A stretch of DNA of 64,000 nt from Fasciola hepatica (GCA_948099385.1 CANUEZ040000207.1:1839501-1903500), one strand, 5' to 3'. Shown: positions 39,301 through 51,964, numbered from the stretch's first letter. Notes: generated by a model not told the origin, from the sequence alone. A program made the numbers and translations.

Positions 39301-39730
39301 ACCATTGAATTTCACGATTCGCGAGAAATCTTTTCGTTCTATACTGGGGAAATCCTAGAGTTCTTTTGTGCAGTTTAGCATGAGCTTTTCAAAAATGACT
39401 TTGGTCACCCAACTATTCCAGTTCTTCGGTAAAACCACTCAGCTTGAACTAAATTCACTGCTTCTATGCGACTACCTCTTAATTCTTGAGTAGTCAGCGA
39501 GGGAATATCCCACTGCCCTATCTTGAAAATCGATAGGTACCATGGGTATCTTATGATCCAATTCGGTCTTAGATAGCCACTCCAAAATCCACTTGCACGA
39601 ATAGTGATTTGGAGCACTAAAACCATCTTTGATTTAAATACTAGAGCATCTGCTGAAATCGGTGATCAGTCACCATCCTCTCGAAGAATGTTTCCGGATT
39701 CCCGGATAAAGGTGGGGTTGTCAAAGTACA

Positions 39731-39961
39731 GTGTCTTATTCAAATAACCAGTTCTTACCAAAAGGTTTAAACGAGGGGGCCAATGCAGATAAATCCATAC
39801 GCCTACGCTGTTGGCTCAGTGAGGAGCCATATGCAGCGACGATTCATCTCCACTTTCAGGCACGAATATCAATACCCGGAGAGCTGTTCAGCGCATTTGC
39901 ACGGAATTTAGGGTATCTGGTTTACGATGCAATTCCGAAACTCAGAACCGATACTCAATGA
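39731..39961 (+). pseudogene. Gag-like fragment (right arm)
   Basis: Mirror of the left-arm fragment at 1687-1917, with the same reading frame and one changed codon. A duplicated part lies at 45464-45646, at the end of the 44091-45646 direct repeat. Confidence 0.4.
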
Positions 39962-41689
39962 AACAAAAAGTAGGAATAGTTGGGCGGTGGCGTGGGCCAT
40001 CCGGATCTCACAAGGAACTTTCAGAATGGGTCTCTAGTAGCTTTCAGAGGGACACTGGAAGTCACTCGGGAGGTTAGCCATTTGTGGAGGATTCTCTGAA
40101 ACTACTAATTAGCGATCTCACACAAAAAGATGTAAAACCACCCTCATCATGAAGCAATAGTTGGAGACGCCCGTTATGACATTTTGCCTTCCATCTCGCA
40201 TTCCGTTTGATCTCCTTCTCGCTTTCATCTCGCTTTCCGATCACAAAGTTAGACTGCAGACTAAAATAACCGCCGCTAGACCCGTAAGATGGGTAACTAA
40301 TAACGACGAGACAAACAGACACACACTCTCTAGACCCTCCTTCAACTGATGAAGGCACTGTAGCTGGTGATGTATAGTTTTGAATTTAATGGTCATGGTT
40401 GGCAGCCAAACCCGTATTATCATTTTGCTGTATCTCAAAAACGGTAAGGAGGGTTGTTTCAGATGAACTCAAGACAATAAACACTCTCATTTACTGAAAG
40501 TGTGGGCTTGCTGGAGGGCGCTGATAAGTGTGTGGAAGCAAAACGAAGCAGTACTTGTCGCTTGATTAATAACGAAGATGAATAACGTGATCGTTGATTA
40601 CTTGGTCGCAGTCTACAAATTCAGGATGAGACCTTGTTGTTTTCCCTCCTGAAGGCCATAGTCCTGAAGAACGTTTTATACGTTCGGATGGGCTTAGAGA
40701 AATAATAATGGAAAAGCTGAATATGAACAGCCAGATTTACATAATTTGACTTGGAAATGAGGGTTGAACCTTGACAATATCATGCGGAACAATTTACTAC
40801 TGTAGTTGAGCATTCACAACATGCAAGTTTTTACATCTTTTGAGTGACAGGGTACCGCATAATGGATAACAGCAACAGTGAAATAGACAAAGTAATGAAC
40901 TTTCATTGCATATTCCAAATGCTTGAAGAGAGCAGTAGAATTAGTCAAAAATGTGTTGACGTAATTAAGCTGAATCCACAATGATGTTTGACAGGAGCTC
41001 AACAGATCGCTTACTTGAGCAAAGTAGCCGTGTATGGAATAAGAGGGTCACGCGTCCCTGTATCGAAAGTACAGCTTTCATATTCTTTGAACTACTCATG
41101 AGATGCTCTTGAAAACCAAAAATGAAGCTAATTTTTCATAACAATGATGGCGGAACTTTGTGTGCTTGACTGTGCATGTGCATGTATGTGTGTGGGAAGA
41201 TGTAGGGTTTTAAATATACGGCGATGAAATATTTCGATTTGGCCTTCGAATTTGATGGAAAGTGACGAATGAAAACAGTTTCATATTCCAACTGCATATT
41301 TAAAACGCTTGATCGTAGACTTACTCTTCACAATATGAGCCTACTTCTGAGTTTTTCCAGATGGCTTTTATCTTGGGTTTTGTTTATCATTATGGTTAGT
41401 CAGTTGGTAACAAGACCCATTTATTCTTCCACAATATGATGAACGTGTACAAAAAACGTCTTATCCAAAGAATAGCAATCGGCTGGGTATATCAGACCAT
41501 GTTCCACGCGAATAGTCATATGGTTGTTTTGTAAACTCACCACTTCTAACGGAATGAAATGATTCTTCGCCAAATCACAGCCATCTTTGGCTAGGAGAAC
41601 CGTCTCATAATCGTGCGCCGGGAGAAGCACAGTTGCCACACTTAGCAGCAAACCGTCAGGAACCAGTCAGTCGGTTTTCAATAATTCGC

Positions 41690-41793
41690 CCAATCAGGAC
41701 ACAGCCAATCAAGTTGTTACGGTAACATCCAATCAACTGCTGCATCTTGGTCAAACAGAATCAGCCAATCGGAAGAGGTGGGTATTATATAAA
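41690..41793 (+). promoter_or_regulatory. Promoter-like cluster: four CCAAT boxes and a TATA box
   Basis: CCAAT occurs on the plus strand at 41690-41694, 41705-41709, 41729-41733 and 41765-41769, followed by TATATAAA at 41786-41793. This is a compact polymerase II promoter layout, with NF-Y-type sites upstream of a TATA box. A TSS would be expected near 41820. The first ATG downstream (41877) opens only a 16-codon frame, so any gene would be spliced, or this is the U3 of a retroelement LTR. It starts just beyond the visible match of the palindrome. Confidence 0.45.
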
Positions 41794-43451
41794 CGTCGGT
41801 CAATTCAATGCGTGCAAATTCTGATCAGATTCACCACTATCTCACATTTGCTTCCTACTTTACAATATTATTCGATATGGTACAGAATCAGAGAGATCTT
41901 ATTGCTATTACTGTCGAAATAACCTGAATATGTTGTCAAAGAAACTCGATGAACCCCGCAGCAGTTTGACAGTAAACGTTCGCCATACCACATCTAGAGC
42001 CACTGAACATGAGATACTCGAATCACTGATTGACGGATGGAGAACATAGAGGTGGAAATATGAGTCTGCATCTCTCACGTGGTCATTTTTGGAACCAAAG
42101 AAACATTAGAAGGCTATGCTCAGCTGCTGTTTTGGAGATGAAATCAGACTTGTTTTGATTTCATGCTCATCTCATTCGAATGAAAACAGATAAAATGCAT
42201 AGACGAATAAATGCTGCTTCAGTCAGTGAAACGAAATACTCAAATGATTGAATTTTGTGCTAAAATCACGGTTTTGAGCTTGCCGTGGGATAGTTTCTAC
42301 ATTTGACTCAATGGTACAGGAAAGGTTTCCCTCAATGGAAACGTAAAATCTTAAAAATACAAGGCTAAGAAATTAGGCACATCATATCCATCATAAAGTT
42401 GCTTTATCGTAAATTTTTAGACCATGTCGTTGCTCCGAAAATGTACGAAATGAGTAAGTTAGCTTGAGTAGACCATACAGCACCCTAAAGTGAGCCGGAG
42501 AAGAACGAGAATATCTACAAATAACACGAAGTAAACGAGTAGATTCCCACTCGGCTCCTTTGTGTTATCTTCGTTTGTCTACATTTCCATTATTATAATG
42601 GAAACCGCATAGTTATATCTGGGACAGAAAGGAGCTGCTTCTCCTCACTAATTATGAAGGAGAAAAAGGTGCTCATGGATATCAGATTGCTTAAAGAACT
42701 TAGACAAACACAGCAAAGTGTCCAGGATTTTCCTCATCCTTGCTTCAGAAAGCCCGATAAACCCACTGAATTGCAGTAGAGTAAAATCCGAAGGAGGCGT
42801 TGAGGTACCAGAATCATCATTACTGTTTGAATCGGAATGGTTCACCTTTTGTCTGAACTAAAATGATTCCTGCCGCCTTTTACTTAATAAAGATAGAATT
42901 CGTGACGACCAGAGTATTTATATGTCAATTATCACTTCAAGTTACCGGAGCAGAGTTTATGCTGAGTGAATGTCGATGGCCCATAATCGATCGGTCAGAA
43001 TAAAGGAGGAGATCGAAGTAGAATAATAACGTTTGTAGTAAATTTCGTTGGCTCTAGTGCTGGTCCAAACATGGTGCAATGGCTATGCGGAGAGTGAGCC
43101 GATAGTTTTTAAGAAGATATCGAGAGATCACCCCACCCAAGCAAGAAGAGGATCCATGAAGCCGCTTTGCAAGAATGAATTATCATCGGCGGGATGAAGG
43201 TAATCCACTGATGAGAGCAGATTTTTATTTGAGAAGAGGAGTTGCGCGCAAGGAAACTGCAGGTGGAAGAGTCCAATATTATTGAGGAAGCTTCTTGCGA
43301 ACTTGTGATCTACATACGTCCGAAAATCTTCAATCCACTGGTCAATATCGTGCTGTACAACGCATTTAACAAGAGAGGAAACGGTATCTATTTAGAATAT
43401 ATAACTTTCAGAAGGGTCTAGGACGATGTTCCTCCTCAAAGCCAAGTCCAG
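41794..43451. other. Unique sequence outside the palindrome
   Basis: Lies downstream of the CCAAT/TATA cluster. The complement of 42648-42845 is an open frame with an acidic Ser/Asn/Asp-rich start, not identified. No similarity to the other locus copies noticed. Confidence 0.45.
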
Positions 43452-43730
43452 TCAGGTTGGCATTAGGTTTCTCACCAAGCTAGATAATTGAGTTGCTAGC
43501 GTCTCGCCACAAGTCGATATGGTGTTCCAGGGTACTTTATGTGGCGCTCGCGTACCTTTGTCTGCCCAATTAGGTCGCATTTCGTCCGCTTTGGTGCGAT
43601 AAATAGACACAGCGATGTCAAACGGTTTGTATATTCTTCGTTGCTTGTAGTTGAAAGATAGTCTGAACCCTTTGTGTGTATGATAGAAATCGTCTTTCAC
43701 ATCAGGAGTGCTACAATCATTTGGTGGCAT
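43452..43730 (-). pseudogene. Possible Penelope-like element C-terminal fragment
   Basis: A 92-codon minus-strand frame contains KGFRLSFNYKQRRIYKPFDI, then APHKVPWNTISTCGETLATQ, which loosely resembles the end of Penelope-like polyproteins (-VPC-----YIGETGR-L-TRL-EH, the GIY-YIG nuclease). The key Cys and Tyr residues are replaced. Function is lost if the assignment is right; chance similarity cannot be excluded. Confidence 0.3.
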
Positions 43731-44090
43731 ACGCAGAAACGATTAAAAGGCATCGACGCTTAAGTCTAATTTTGACATGCACAGAACCATTCAACCGAAC
43801 TACACAGAGAAAATTGCCAACTAGGATCCAGTGACTCTTCTCGATAAACATTGGAAGCTCTTCTGTCGTGTGGGCAGCCGTGAAATATGATCCTCTCAGA
43901 AACCTCCAATATCATTCATCTAAATGGCTTCAATGTTCCCCACACCCGTGGTATAAGTTTGATGTAGTATTCCACAGGTTAGTGCCGCTTCAAATAAAAC
44001 AAAAGTTCAAGAGAAGTACATAAACCAAACACACTCCTCAAGCATAATATTTTTTGCACTTGATTGCCTTCGTCATTTGCATAGTATATA

Positions 44091-45646
44091 AGACTTAGCT
44101 ATTTGTCACCCCCACCTCAACCTTCTAGTAAGCAACTCCATGTAATGCTCAATTCACCTACTTCGTCCTCTTCAAACATTTCCTCATTCTAATCCTATGC
44201 CTTATGTTGTAAATACAACCAACCAAGCTACAACCAACGCATAAGCCACGAGCAAGCAAGCGAGTGAAAGAGCTGAGGTACACATGCTCACACACGAAAA
44301 CAAATAAGATCAGTCGATAAAGGGAAAGATTTGTGGGTAAGTGTCCATGCACGGGAGGAACACTGATTGGTAGTCTGCTTCGTGAGCGTGAATTTAACCG
44401 AATACAACACTTTCAGTGTACCGATTGAGCAAGAAATGAGATCGCATAGTATCCCGATTATTTCCAGTGTTTTGAACGTGACGTTGAGTGGGCTGACTTT
44501 CAGGAATTACGCCTTCAGACGTCACCAAAACTAATCAAATGTAACAACAGAGCTCGTTTTCACAACGATGGTTTACTCCAACTGAGATCAGTTTGAATCC
44601 GATCGAAGGATGTACTCATGTGGTTTGTATGCTCTTTCTCATCTTTTCCGCCAATCTGTGCGACGTAATCACGTACATGATTGCTCCATTACTGTCCATA
44701 CTTGTGTTTTGTGCAGTCTACTACTGACTTATTCAGTAGGCTGTAGGCAAACACCACACACCAATAGTCCTATGTTCACTCTTAAGACCCTAGCCACTCT
44801 ATTATAAGATGTTTGGAGGTCTCACACATCTTCTGAGCAAATGTGTAAAATAATACCGAGTTTACACTTCAAGCAGAATGAAGGACAAATATTCGTTTGA
44901 GGTCAGTGATTCCAAATTTTAACGTCTTCTGTCGTACTTCTGCCATCTGGTATCGTACGGACAATCCTTGACATAGACCGGATCAAAAGTTCACACAGAC
45001 CATTCCAGTGAGTAGAATCGGGGATCCTCAAATACCATTGAATTTCACGATTCGCGAGAAATCTTTTCGTTCTATACTGGGGAAATCCTAGAGTTCTTTT
45101 GTGCAGTTTAGCATGAGCTTTTCAAAAATGACTTTGGTCACCCAACTATTCCAGTTCTTCGGTAAAACCACTCAGCTTGAACTAAATTCACTGCTTCTAT
45201 GCGACTACCTCTTAATTCTTGAGTAGTCAGCGAGGGAATATCCCACTGCCCTATCTTGAAAATCGATAGGTACCATGGGTATCTTATGATCCAATTCGGT
45301 CTTAGATAGCCACTCCAAAATCCACTTGCACGAATAGTGATTTGGAGCACTAAAACCATCTTTGATTTAAATACTAGAGCATCTGCTGAAATCGGTGATC
45401 AGTCACCATCCTCTCGAAGAATGTTTCCGGATTCTCGGATAAAGGCGAGGTTGTCAAAGTACAGTGTCTTATTCAAATTACCTGTTCTTACCAAAAGGTT
45501 TAAACGGGGGTACGACCACAGATAAGTCCATACGCCTACGCTGTTGGCTCAGTGAGGAGCCATATGCAGCGACGATTCATCTCCACTTTCAGGCACGAAT
45601 ATCAATACCCGGAGAGCTGTTCAGCGCATTTGCACGGAATTTAGGG
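44091..45646 (-). repeat. Direct duplicate of right-arm 38358-39913
   Basis: Offset from the right arm is a constant 5733 bases. 44091 to about 45430 appears identical to the right arm, including the same short frames; 45435-45527 contains a dense patch of differences; 45528-45646 is identical again. It is bounded by unrelated sequence at 44090 and by the diverged third copy at 45647. No coding content beyond the gag-like fragment at 45464-45646. Confidence 0.95.
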
Positions 45647-47670
45647 ACAAATGATTTGATGTATCCCGGAAAACGTTCCTACTACTTCTCTGACTTCAGA
45701 GGTTTTATTTCAGTACAAGCTTCTTGAAATGTAACTAAATTCCGCTCTGGCAGCCTCGCAGATTTATATTATTCGTGCTCCTAATGGTATGCTTGATACT
45801 GTGGTTTACCTCGACGATACTTGTGAGTTGCAAGAACTGAATCCCCGACTTGATAATAGGAAATGCACATTCGTTTGTGGACAAGTGCAGATTTTGGGGC
45901 ACATCATACCAGTTTGACCTGTCAAGCCGAGCAAGGAAATCTGAAGAGTCATAACTGATGATCCAAATCGTGCCTATGCCAAGCAAATGAAAAGCTTCCT
46001 TGGTATGTGGGGCCGTAACCTATATAAGGTGCCACAAATCACTTCAGTCGATGGGCCGGTACAAGCCCTCGCCAAATTTGGAGTTGAATTAACCTGAGGC
46101 TTTGAACAGAGAAAAACGTTTACCACAACAAAACGAAATCCTCATTTTCTTCCGTTTTATCTGTTTTTGATTCAAACCTGTGTGACTACCAATGTTACCG
46201 ATGTGAGAGAAGTTGCTAATCTTTTTCAAACACAGCGAGGGGGGCTGTGTGCAGAAACAATTGTGTCGTGGGTTTTCCCTAAATTATCGACATCTGAGTT
46301 GAAGTACTTTGTCAAATAAAAGACAGCTCAATTGGGTCAACAGGTAATCGTCCATTGCAGATCGACTGCTGAATCATGATCTTCGTATTATATATCAATC
46401 TGGATTTCAAAACTAGCCAGCTGGAGGTCTTTCACGGCAGCCTTCAGACACATTGGATCTGGCAAATAAAACAAATGATTGCATAGGAGTATCTGCCCTT
46501 CAGGCGAACTAATTCAGAATAGTGATCGAAGATAATCTATGAACCAAAAACCAAAATGTTCTTCATTTCAGTGGATAATGCAATACCACTGTGATTTCCG
46601 ATCTCCAGATAACTAGGTACCATGTGAGTTGTGTGTTTTATTCCATCACTAATGGGCTTGCTGTTGTTGATGGATGTGTAACAAGTGGCAAAATCCATGT
46701 TGTTTCCTCGGAGTGTATTGTTAAGATCACTTCATGTGCTCATGACGATCAAGCAGGGGTTTCAAGCACATAACGATGGGTTTGAAATTAGTTCTGCTAA
46801 TATATAATGTTTTCCTTCATTTAGACTTTCTGTGATAATTGCTCGGCTTACCAATAAGCGGATACAAGTGTTTATCCGATGCCAACTCTAATTCAACCAA
46901 CATATTCAACCTTGAGACCATCAGTCAAGACTGCTAATAATATAACAAGGCCCTTGAGAAACGCACCCATTCAACAACGAAACCTGCTCGCGCCTACGTG
47001 CTTTTATAACAAGTCGTCTGAAGCCTAGTTATGAGATGACATGACTACAACTCCCGGGATTCGAGAGTCTGAGTATATGTTCAACAGAAATGGGCTAGTC
47101 GAGGAAGCTCTAATCTACGATGATCTTCATTTCACCAGTCAAGAGTTTCTAACAGGAAGATGCATCGCCGAACTGTTCCGTATGACTGAACTGCCTGTGG
47201 CATAGTCGAGAGTCTTACCTGTCCACAAGGAAGGATATTTAAACCAGCTAACTAGAAGGTGTAGTTTGGTAGGACTCGGTTATTAAAGCACTGTTTACAT
47301 ACAGAACTACCCCATAAGCAGCCACCAATAAGGCGGCTTCACATTCAATATTCGGCCGTTACAGTCAAGGGGTCAAGCAAACAGCGGCTGTCATCTTATC
47401 AAAGGACATACAGTAGGGAAGTACCAGTGTTCACCTCAGGAAGTAACATATGTATACAAAACTACACTATCCGGGAATGTCTATCTAAACTATCCCCACC
47501 TTGCAAGATTATTAGAGTATACCATTCTGGAACTTATCTGCCTGAAGACGGAGACAAAGTCAAATAAAGTCATCCAAACAAGGCTATAAAATCTCGGGAA
47601 CCTGTTGATTATCATGAAACGAGAAGTCCGGTGTCTGTGCTGGGTACACCGGGGAACGAATAACAAAAGT
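45647..47670 (+). mobile_element. Gypsy element 1 pol, third diverged copy
   Basis: This aligns with left-arm 7187-8940 and starts abruptly at 45647. It retains the clearest RT tail (AYAKQMKSFLGMWG, VDGPVQALAKFGVE), an extra stretch of about 110 bp near 46130-46240 deleted from both arms, the integrase zinc-binding region (VVDGCVTSGK, CDNCSAYQ) and LFTYRTTP near 47285. Scattered stops make it inactive. Divergence from the arms is many times greater than divergence between the arms. Confidence 0.7.
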
Positions 47671-48066
47671 GATCCACTCTAGTCTCTTGCTTGTTCAATT
47701 TTCAGGTCCTGCTTACTCGTGTGTTAATCAGAGGATTACCTGTGTGCTGTGTTCTGCCTTGCTTGAATCGAAGGGCGTTCATCCAGTCCCGTTAGCCAAA
47801 AGTCCGTGACAACGGACAGGATCAGTTAAGTACTATTCGTCTTGCTTTCCGCGAGGTCGCGTATGGGTAGATTTTGCTAGCAAATAACAAGATCATCCAC
47901 AAACTTTTGGAAGCCGTTGTCTGGACTGAACTCGATCTAACCGCAGTGTCACCCGAATTGATCGAGAAAGAAAATGACGTCTATTTGGATTTCTCCCTAT
48001 TTCACATTCATTGAAACATATATTAGATTTTGTATTCACCGACAATCGTCAACATTGTAGAGGTGT

Positions 48067-48330
48067 GTGGACCATCCGAACGTAAAATGGGTTACTAAGG
48101 AGCTGGAACGCAAATGTTGCAACGTAACGGTTATTGGATATATCTATGAGCCACTTGCAACGAAACTCACAAACAAGTATACTGTAGACTATGAGGTCCT
48201 GAGCAAAGCAGGCGTGAGACCGAAGGAAGCAAGCCTCGACGTCAATGTTCTGACCAACTGGTGTCACGCCGTAGCTATAGCTCCAAACTGCTTCTTGCGG
48301 TCAGAAGTTCGATCCGAACAATCCAAATAA
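48067..48330 (+). CDS. Conserved unidentified reading frame within the locus repeat
   Basis: An 87-codon ATG frame includes EPLATKLTNKYTVDYEVLSK and ends RSEVRSEQSK before a stop. The arms keep the same frame and stop for the last 60 or so codons (left ending 9985, right mirror), with conservative changes, but a frameshift removes the start. I do not recognise it. It lies between gypsy element 1 and the RT of element 2, so it may be the end of an element 2 gag or a host exon. Confidence 0.3.
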   Translation: MDHPNVKWVTKELERKCCNVTVIGYIYEPLATKLTNKYTVDYEVLSKAGVRPKEASLDVNVLTNWCHAVAIAPNCFLRSEVRSEQSK

Positions 48331-48879
48331 TGATCGGGTTCCCACACGTGAGCGAGTATACTCAGATACTTGATAGCAATATTCGTTGTTCATCAGGTCA
48401 TTATTTTAGCTGTGGCTAGCATTGACTACGGACATCGATTTAAACACTATCTCAGACGTTCACCGGAAAATATATGAAAATGTATCAGGTAAAGAGAATA
48501 TCAGAAGGAATGAAAGGATTTCATTAGGAAACATGTAGCACTTCCATCAAGAGGCAGGACATCAAAATAGCGGCATCATAAATTAATGAGAGAGGTGAAC
48601 ACTTCTGACCTGAGTCCAAATAAAAGAGATGGCTCTCTGCAAACAGCCGATGTCAAGTAACCACTTCATGTTCTTCACATTCAACTTCCCGCTGCGCTGC
48701 TCACCATTCAGGTGGCGCTATCTCTAGTTCTTCAAGATACATCCTTCATTCGGAATTACTAGTTCCATCGAAAACAGAGCGGTGAACACATTTATCACGT
48801 GATTTGTTATTTGCAGGTGAATCGTGAACTTGTTAGTACACAGGTTTCTGCACTGTTCCGCTGAACAGTACGTGGGCAA

Positions 48880-49150
48880 GGTAAGAAAACTTCAAATATT
48901 TTGGTCTCCAGAGGGATAACTACACCTGTGAGTTGTTCAGCTGGGACTACTTCCATCGTGATCCCATTGAAAACGGGTGGAATGTTTCCTGGAGTTTTCA
49001 GCAACTACAGTTTCACCTTGAACAAAGTTCCGAAGCAGTTAGTTTGCTGGATTCTAGAGTCAGAGCCTCTTTTACACCAGATTCATTACTCTAATTTCCC
49101 CTTAAAACTTGATTTTGAAAATGCATTTTCGCACATTCCACTTCACGAAT
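48880..49150 (+). pseudogene. Ty3/gypsy RT N-terminal remnant (element 2, third copy)
   Basis: The frame reads SRGITTPVSCSAGTTSIVIP, LNKVPKQ, EPLLHQIHYSNFPLKLDF and ENAFSHIPLHE, the fingers and first catalytic block of gypsy RT. It aligns with left-arm 10525-10810. The downstream sequence lacks the large TAG microsatellite found at the equivalent point in both arms. Confidence 0.7.
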
Positions 49151-49225
49151 AATCCCATGAACTCATTTTGTTTATTTATTTGATTCCCCTGGTTTTTGTC
49201 CTGACCTCAACAGTTTCCTTATCTG

Positions 49226-50319
49226 ATGCATCTTCTTCAAAAACGTTTTTTGATCTACATCCAACCAAGCTCCCCGAAAAATTCTGCTTCAGAATTAGTT
49301 CAAATTTCTCAACCACAGCTTTCTCATTACTCCACTTGTTCACTCAAACGATACTTCGTTGGTCATTGGCACATGGACAGTACTCAGATGGCTGCAGTGA
49401 CTGAATTGCGCGAAATGAATTCAGAAGGCACTTGAACTGGCTCTGAAATGTGTAAGTCATTGAGAACACATATCCAGTCGAAAGTTGAAGTGGCAACGAA
49501 ATGGGTAGTCTTGACATTATGTTGAAAGCTATTCACTAACAGAGTTCGATCAAATGCGTGACGGTCAAATCCGTGAGCATATAATGCAAGCAAAGTCTGG
49601 AGTGCGATAGACGATACTCGTGTAATGATAATGGTTGAGTAGAAACCATCCTTGTATTCTCAATCATATGTCGATCTGGATGAACTCCATCTTGGACTGA
49701 ATTTATCACATTGAATAAACAATTTGAACTCACCAAAATAATCATCTCATTTTCTGTCCTCAAGTGCTGCTCTTTGTTCACTCGTTCTACATTTGCCCTC
49801 CAATGTTGTGACATATATCAGCATTGAAGCTGTTCTATTTGAAGATGACTAACCGGTGTTGTGCTCTTCCGGTAACTCATTCCTGCTGAGCGCGAATGTT
49901 CCCAAACCCAACGGAAAAAGTTAGCAATCATTATTGTGGTACCGACTGAAATATTTGGGCAGAACACGAAGCCCTGGAGTTTCTTTACAATCCGGATCAT
50001 TCTTCAGCAAAACTGTCACTCACCATTGTTGTATTCGGATCGGCCTTCACATGCCGTTCCAAGTACCGACAATGCGTTCTGCCTACCTGTTTCATGATTG
50101 TGTGTGCTGGTCGATATCCATTGATCAATGAAATCACGTACCTCAAATCGATAGACGCTGATTTCATTTGACGCTTATCGCTCAGTCGATATATGATCGA
50201 TGTTTCACTCAGCCTTATGCTTGTGGATTTCCTGTTAGTTTCATCCGATCAGGATTGTAGCTCATCCCCTGCAGAATGGACACCACACATTTTGGTCTTC
50301 TTTGTGTATGCCATTTATT
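49226..50319. other. Third-copy sequence with no left-arm counterpart
   Basis: Replaces the microsatellite and the integrase part of element 2 found at the equivalent place in the arms. Short frames only; nothing recognised. Confidence 0.45.
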
Positions 50320-51535
50320 GGAGAATTTACTAAATGGATTGAATGAGAACCACTTTGAATCGTTCTGTGTGATTCGGTGATCATTCGCAATACTACTGAA
50401 AAGCAAGACGATTAGCAGCGACAATTTTGAATGGTTCATCAACATTCCCGTTGGATTGCTTTTCACCTTGGAAGGGCGTGACTAGTCGTTATACGAAACC
50501 ATGTAATTCTCCAATCGATTTCACATGAGCATGATCCGTACAGGGAAAGCAATTATTGTAGGGAACAAAGTGTTCACCTCCTTCAGAGAAATTTATTCCA
50601 TTATTAGGTCCCAATAGAGAACATAATGACTTCTAAATTCACCCGATCCGTCGACAAACAGGACGAGTTTCAGAGTAAACCACGTAACAGGCTGCACTGT
50701 TTTGCTTGTTTAGAAAAGCCGCTGTTATTATTATTAATATTATCATCATTATGTTTACTGATATTATTTCTTTTATTTCTGTGTCACCAACTCGCGAACA
50801 CTCCGTATCATTGTTTGTCTGTGAAGTTATGTCTGTTTGAGAGCGATGGTCTCTTTAGAAGAAACTCCCATGACATGATATTTTGGGAAAATAGGTAAAT
50901 GTAATCTCACGGGTGGGCGAATTCTATCGTACATGGAGAAGTTAAAGAGGATTTTCACATATGGATTTCATCGAATTCAACGAGGACACTTACTGTGGAA
51001 ACAAATGAGTAAGGGGTACGACGTAAAATGCGCCAACATTTACGAAATTGGGGATGCATTGGGAATTGTGCTTGAGAGTTTTGTGCAAGTTTTGTGTTTT
51101 ACTATATACTTTGCAATTTTGAATTTCAGGCAGATATTCCCTCGAAATCATTGTGTATTTATCAAAGGCTATTGAAAGAATACTATCATTTATCAATGCT
51201 GCTTTCGATTGTAACCATAAACATTCGAAGTTTACCTTGAATGTGTTCATAGTATATCGTCCCAAAGCTCACACAACGGTTTTCAACTAGAACCACCGGG
51301 AAGACCCTCGATCCAATTGAAGTATTTTTCCCTATTTCTTGGTAAATTCGACTTCAGACGTTTGAATTTCGACCTGGGCTATTGAAAAATCAAATAGTAG
51401 ATATCTTTTCAACGTGGAAGTCTTTGGATTGTTCCCTTGAATGATGGTTGGCATATGTGTTTCTCGGTGAATTCTTCGTCTAAGACAAACGTATCAGCCA
51501 ACTTTGAACTCTTCCGGAATATAATTTTGTTTGTG
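50320..51535 (+). repeat. Third locus copy: segment matching 11690-12800
   Basis: Direct-orientation alignment with the left arm, diverged, for example tggattgaatgagaacc against tgggttaaatgagaacc. I see no recognisable protein in it. A short TTA/ATT-rich tract (50725-50780) occurs here and not in the arms. Confidence 0.7.
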
Positions 51536-51604
51536 AATAAGGAACCATTGATTTTTATCCATTGCACAATGCACAGGTTCCTCAGTAACAAGAGAAATCT
51601 CAGG

Positions 51605-51655
51605 ACGTGTTAAACGGAAACAGGCACGAATTTGCGAATACTTGGATAAGTGGGC
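51605..51655 (+). pseudogene. Remnant of CAP exon 6
   Basis: A short stretch resembles the 3' end of CAP exon 6 around the basic RVKRKQ motif (right arm 23935-23983), but the Cys-x-Cys end and stop are not kept. Flanking sequence on both sides also resembles the flanks of right-arm exon 6. It lies in opposite orientation to the exon 1 pseudogene at 57.7 kb, so the third locus copy has been internally inverted and broken. Confidence 0.5.
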
Positions 51656-51964
51656 TGAACAAATTGGTTCACAACTTCCAAGTTTCGGTGCATTGTTCGA
51701 TTATCATTTCCAAATGGCTCTTCCTCTCAGTTTTACTTTGCACACTAGAGCATCTAAATCTCCACAGTTTGTTCTTTCCTCGCATCTTTAGAACTGGGTG
51801 TTCTAAATGATGCCATTTTACCACCATTCATCACTTCTACGGACCGACCTCTTGTGCCTACTTGCACCGACTTATTGGCCAATAAATATGGTGACTAAGC
51901 AGCGTTGTGTGCACCCTACCCCAAATACGTCTGCTCTTTTCGGAAATTCCCCCTGCTGTTTGCA

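Larger units (their letters stand above)
17351..41651 (-). repeat. Right arm of giant inverted repeat
   Basis: This is the reverse complement of 1-17056 plus an extra 7.4-kb segment (21477-28889) missing from the left arm. It carries the more complete version of the locus, including all six CAP exons. The arms differ by substitutions, indels, microsatellite length and one locally diverged patch, so they are two distinct sequences rather than one sequence read twice. They could be a real inverted duplication or two haplotypes misjoined head to head. Confidence 0.95.
45647..49225 (+). repeat. Third, diverged copy of the locus: segment matching 7187-10885
   Basis: This aligns in direct orientation with the left arm through gypsy element 1 pol, the conserved frame at 48067-48330 and element 2 RT. 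Differences and indels occur every few tens of bases, so it is far older than the split between the arms. Most of the 3' LTR of element 1 and the TAG microsatellite are missing. Confidence 0.85.
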
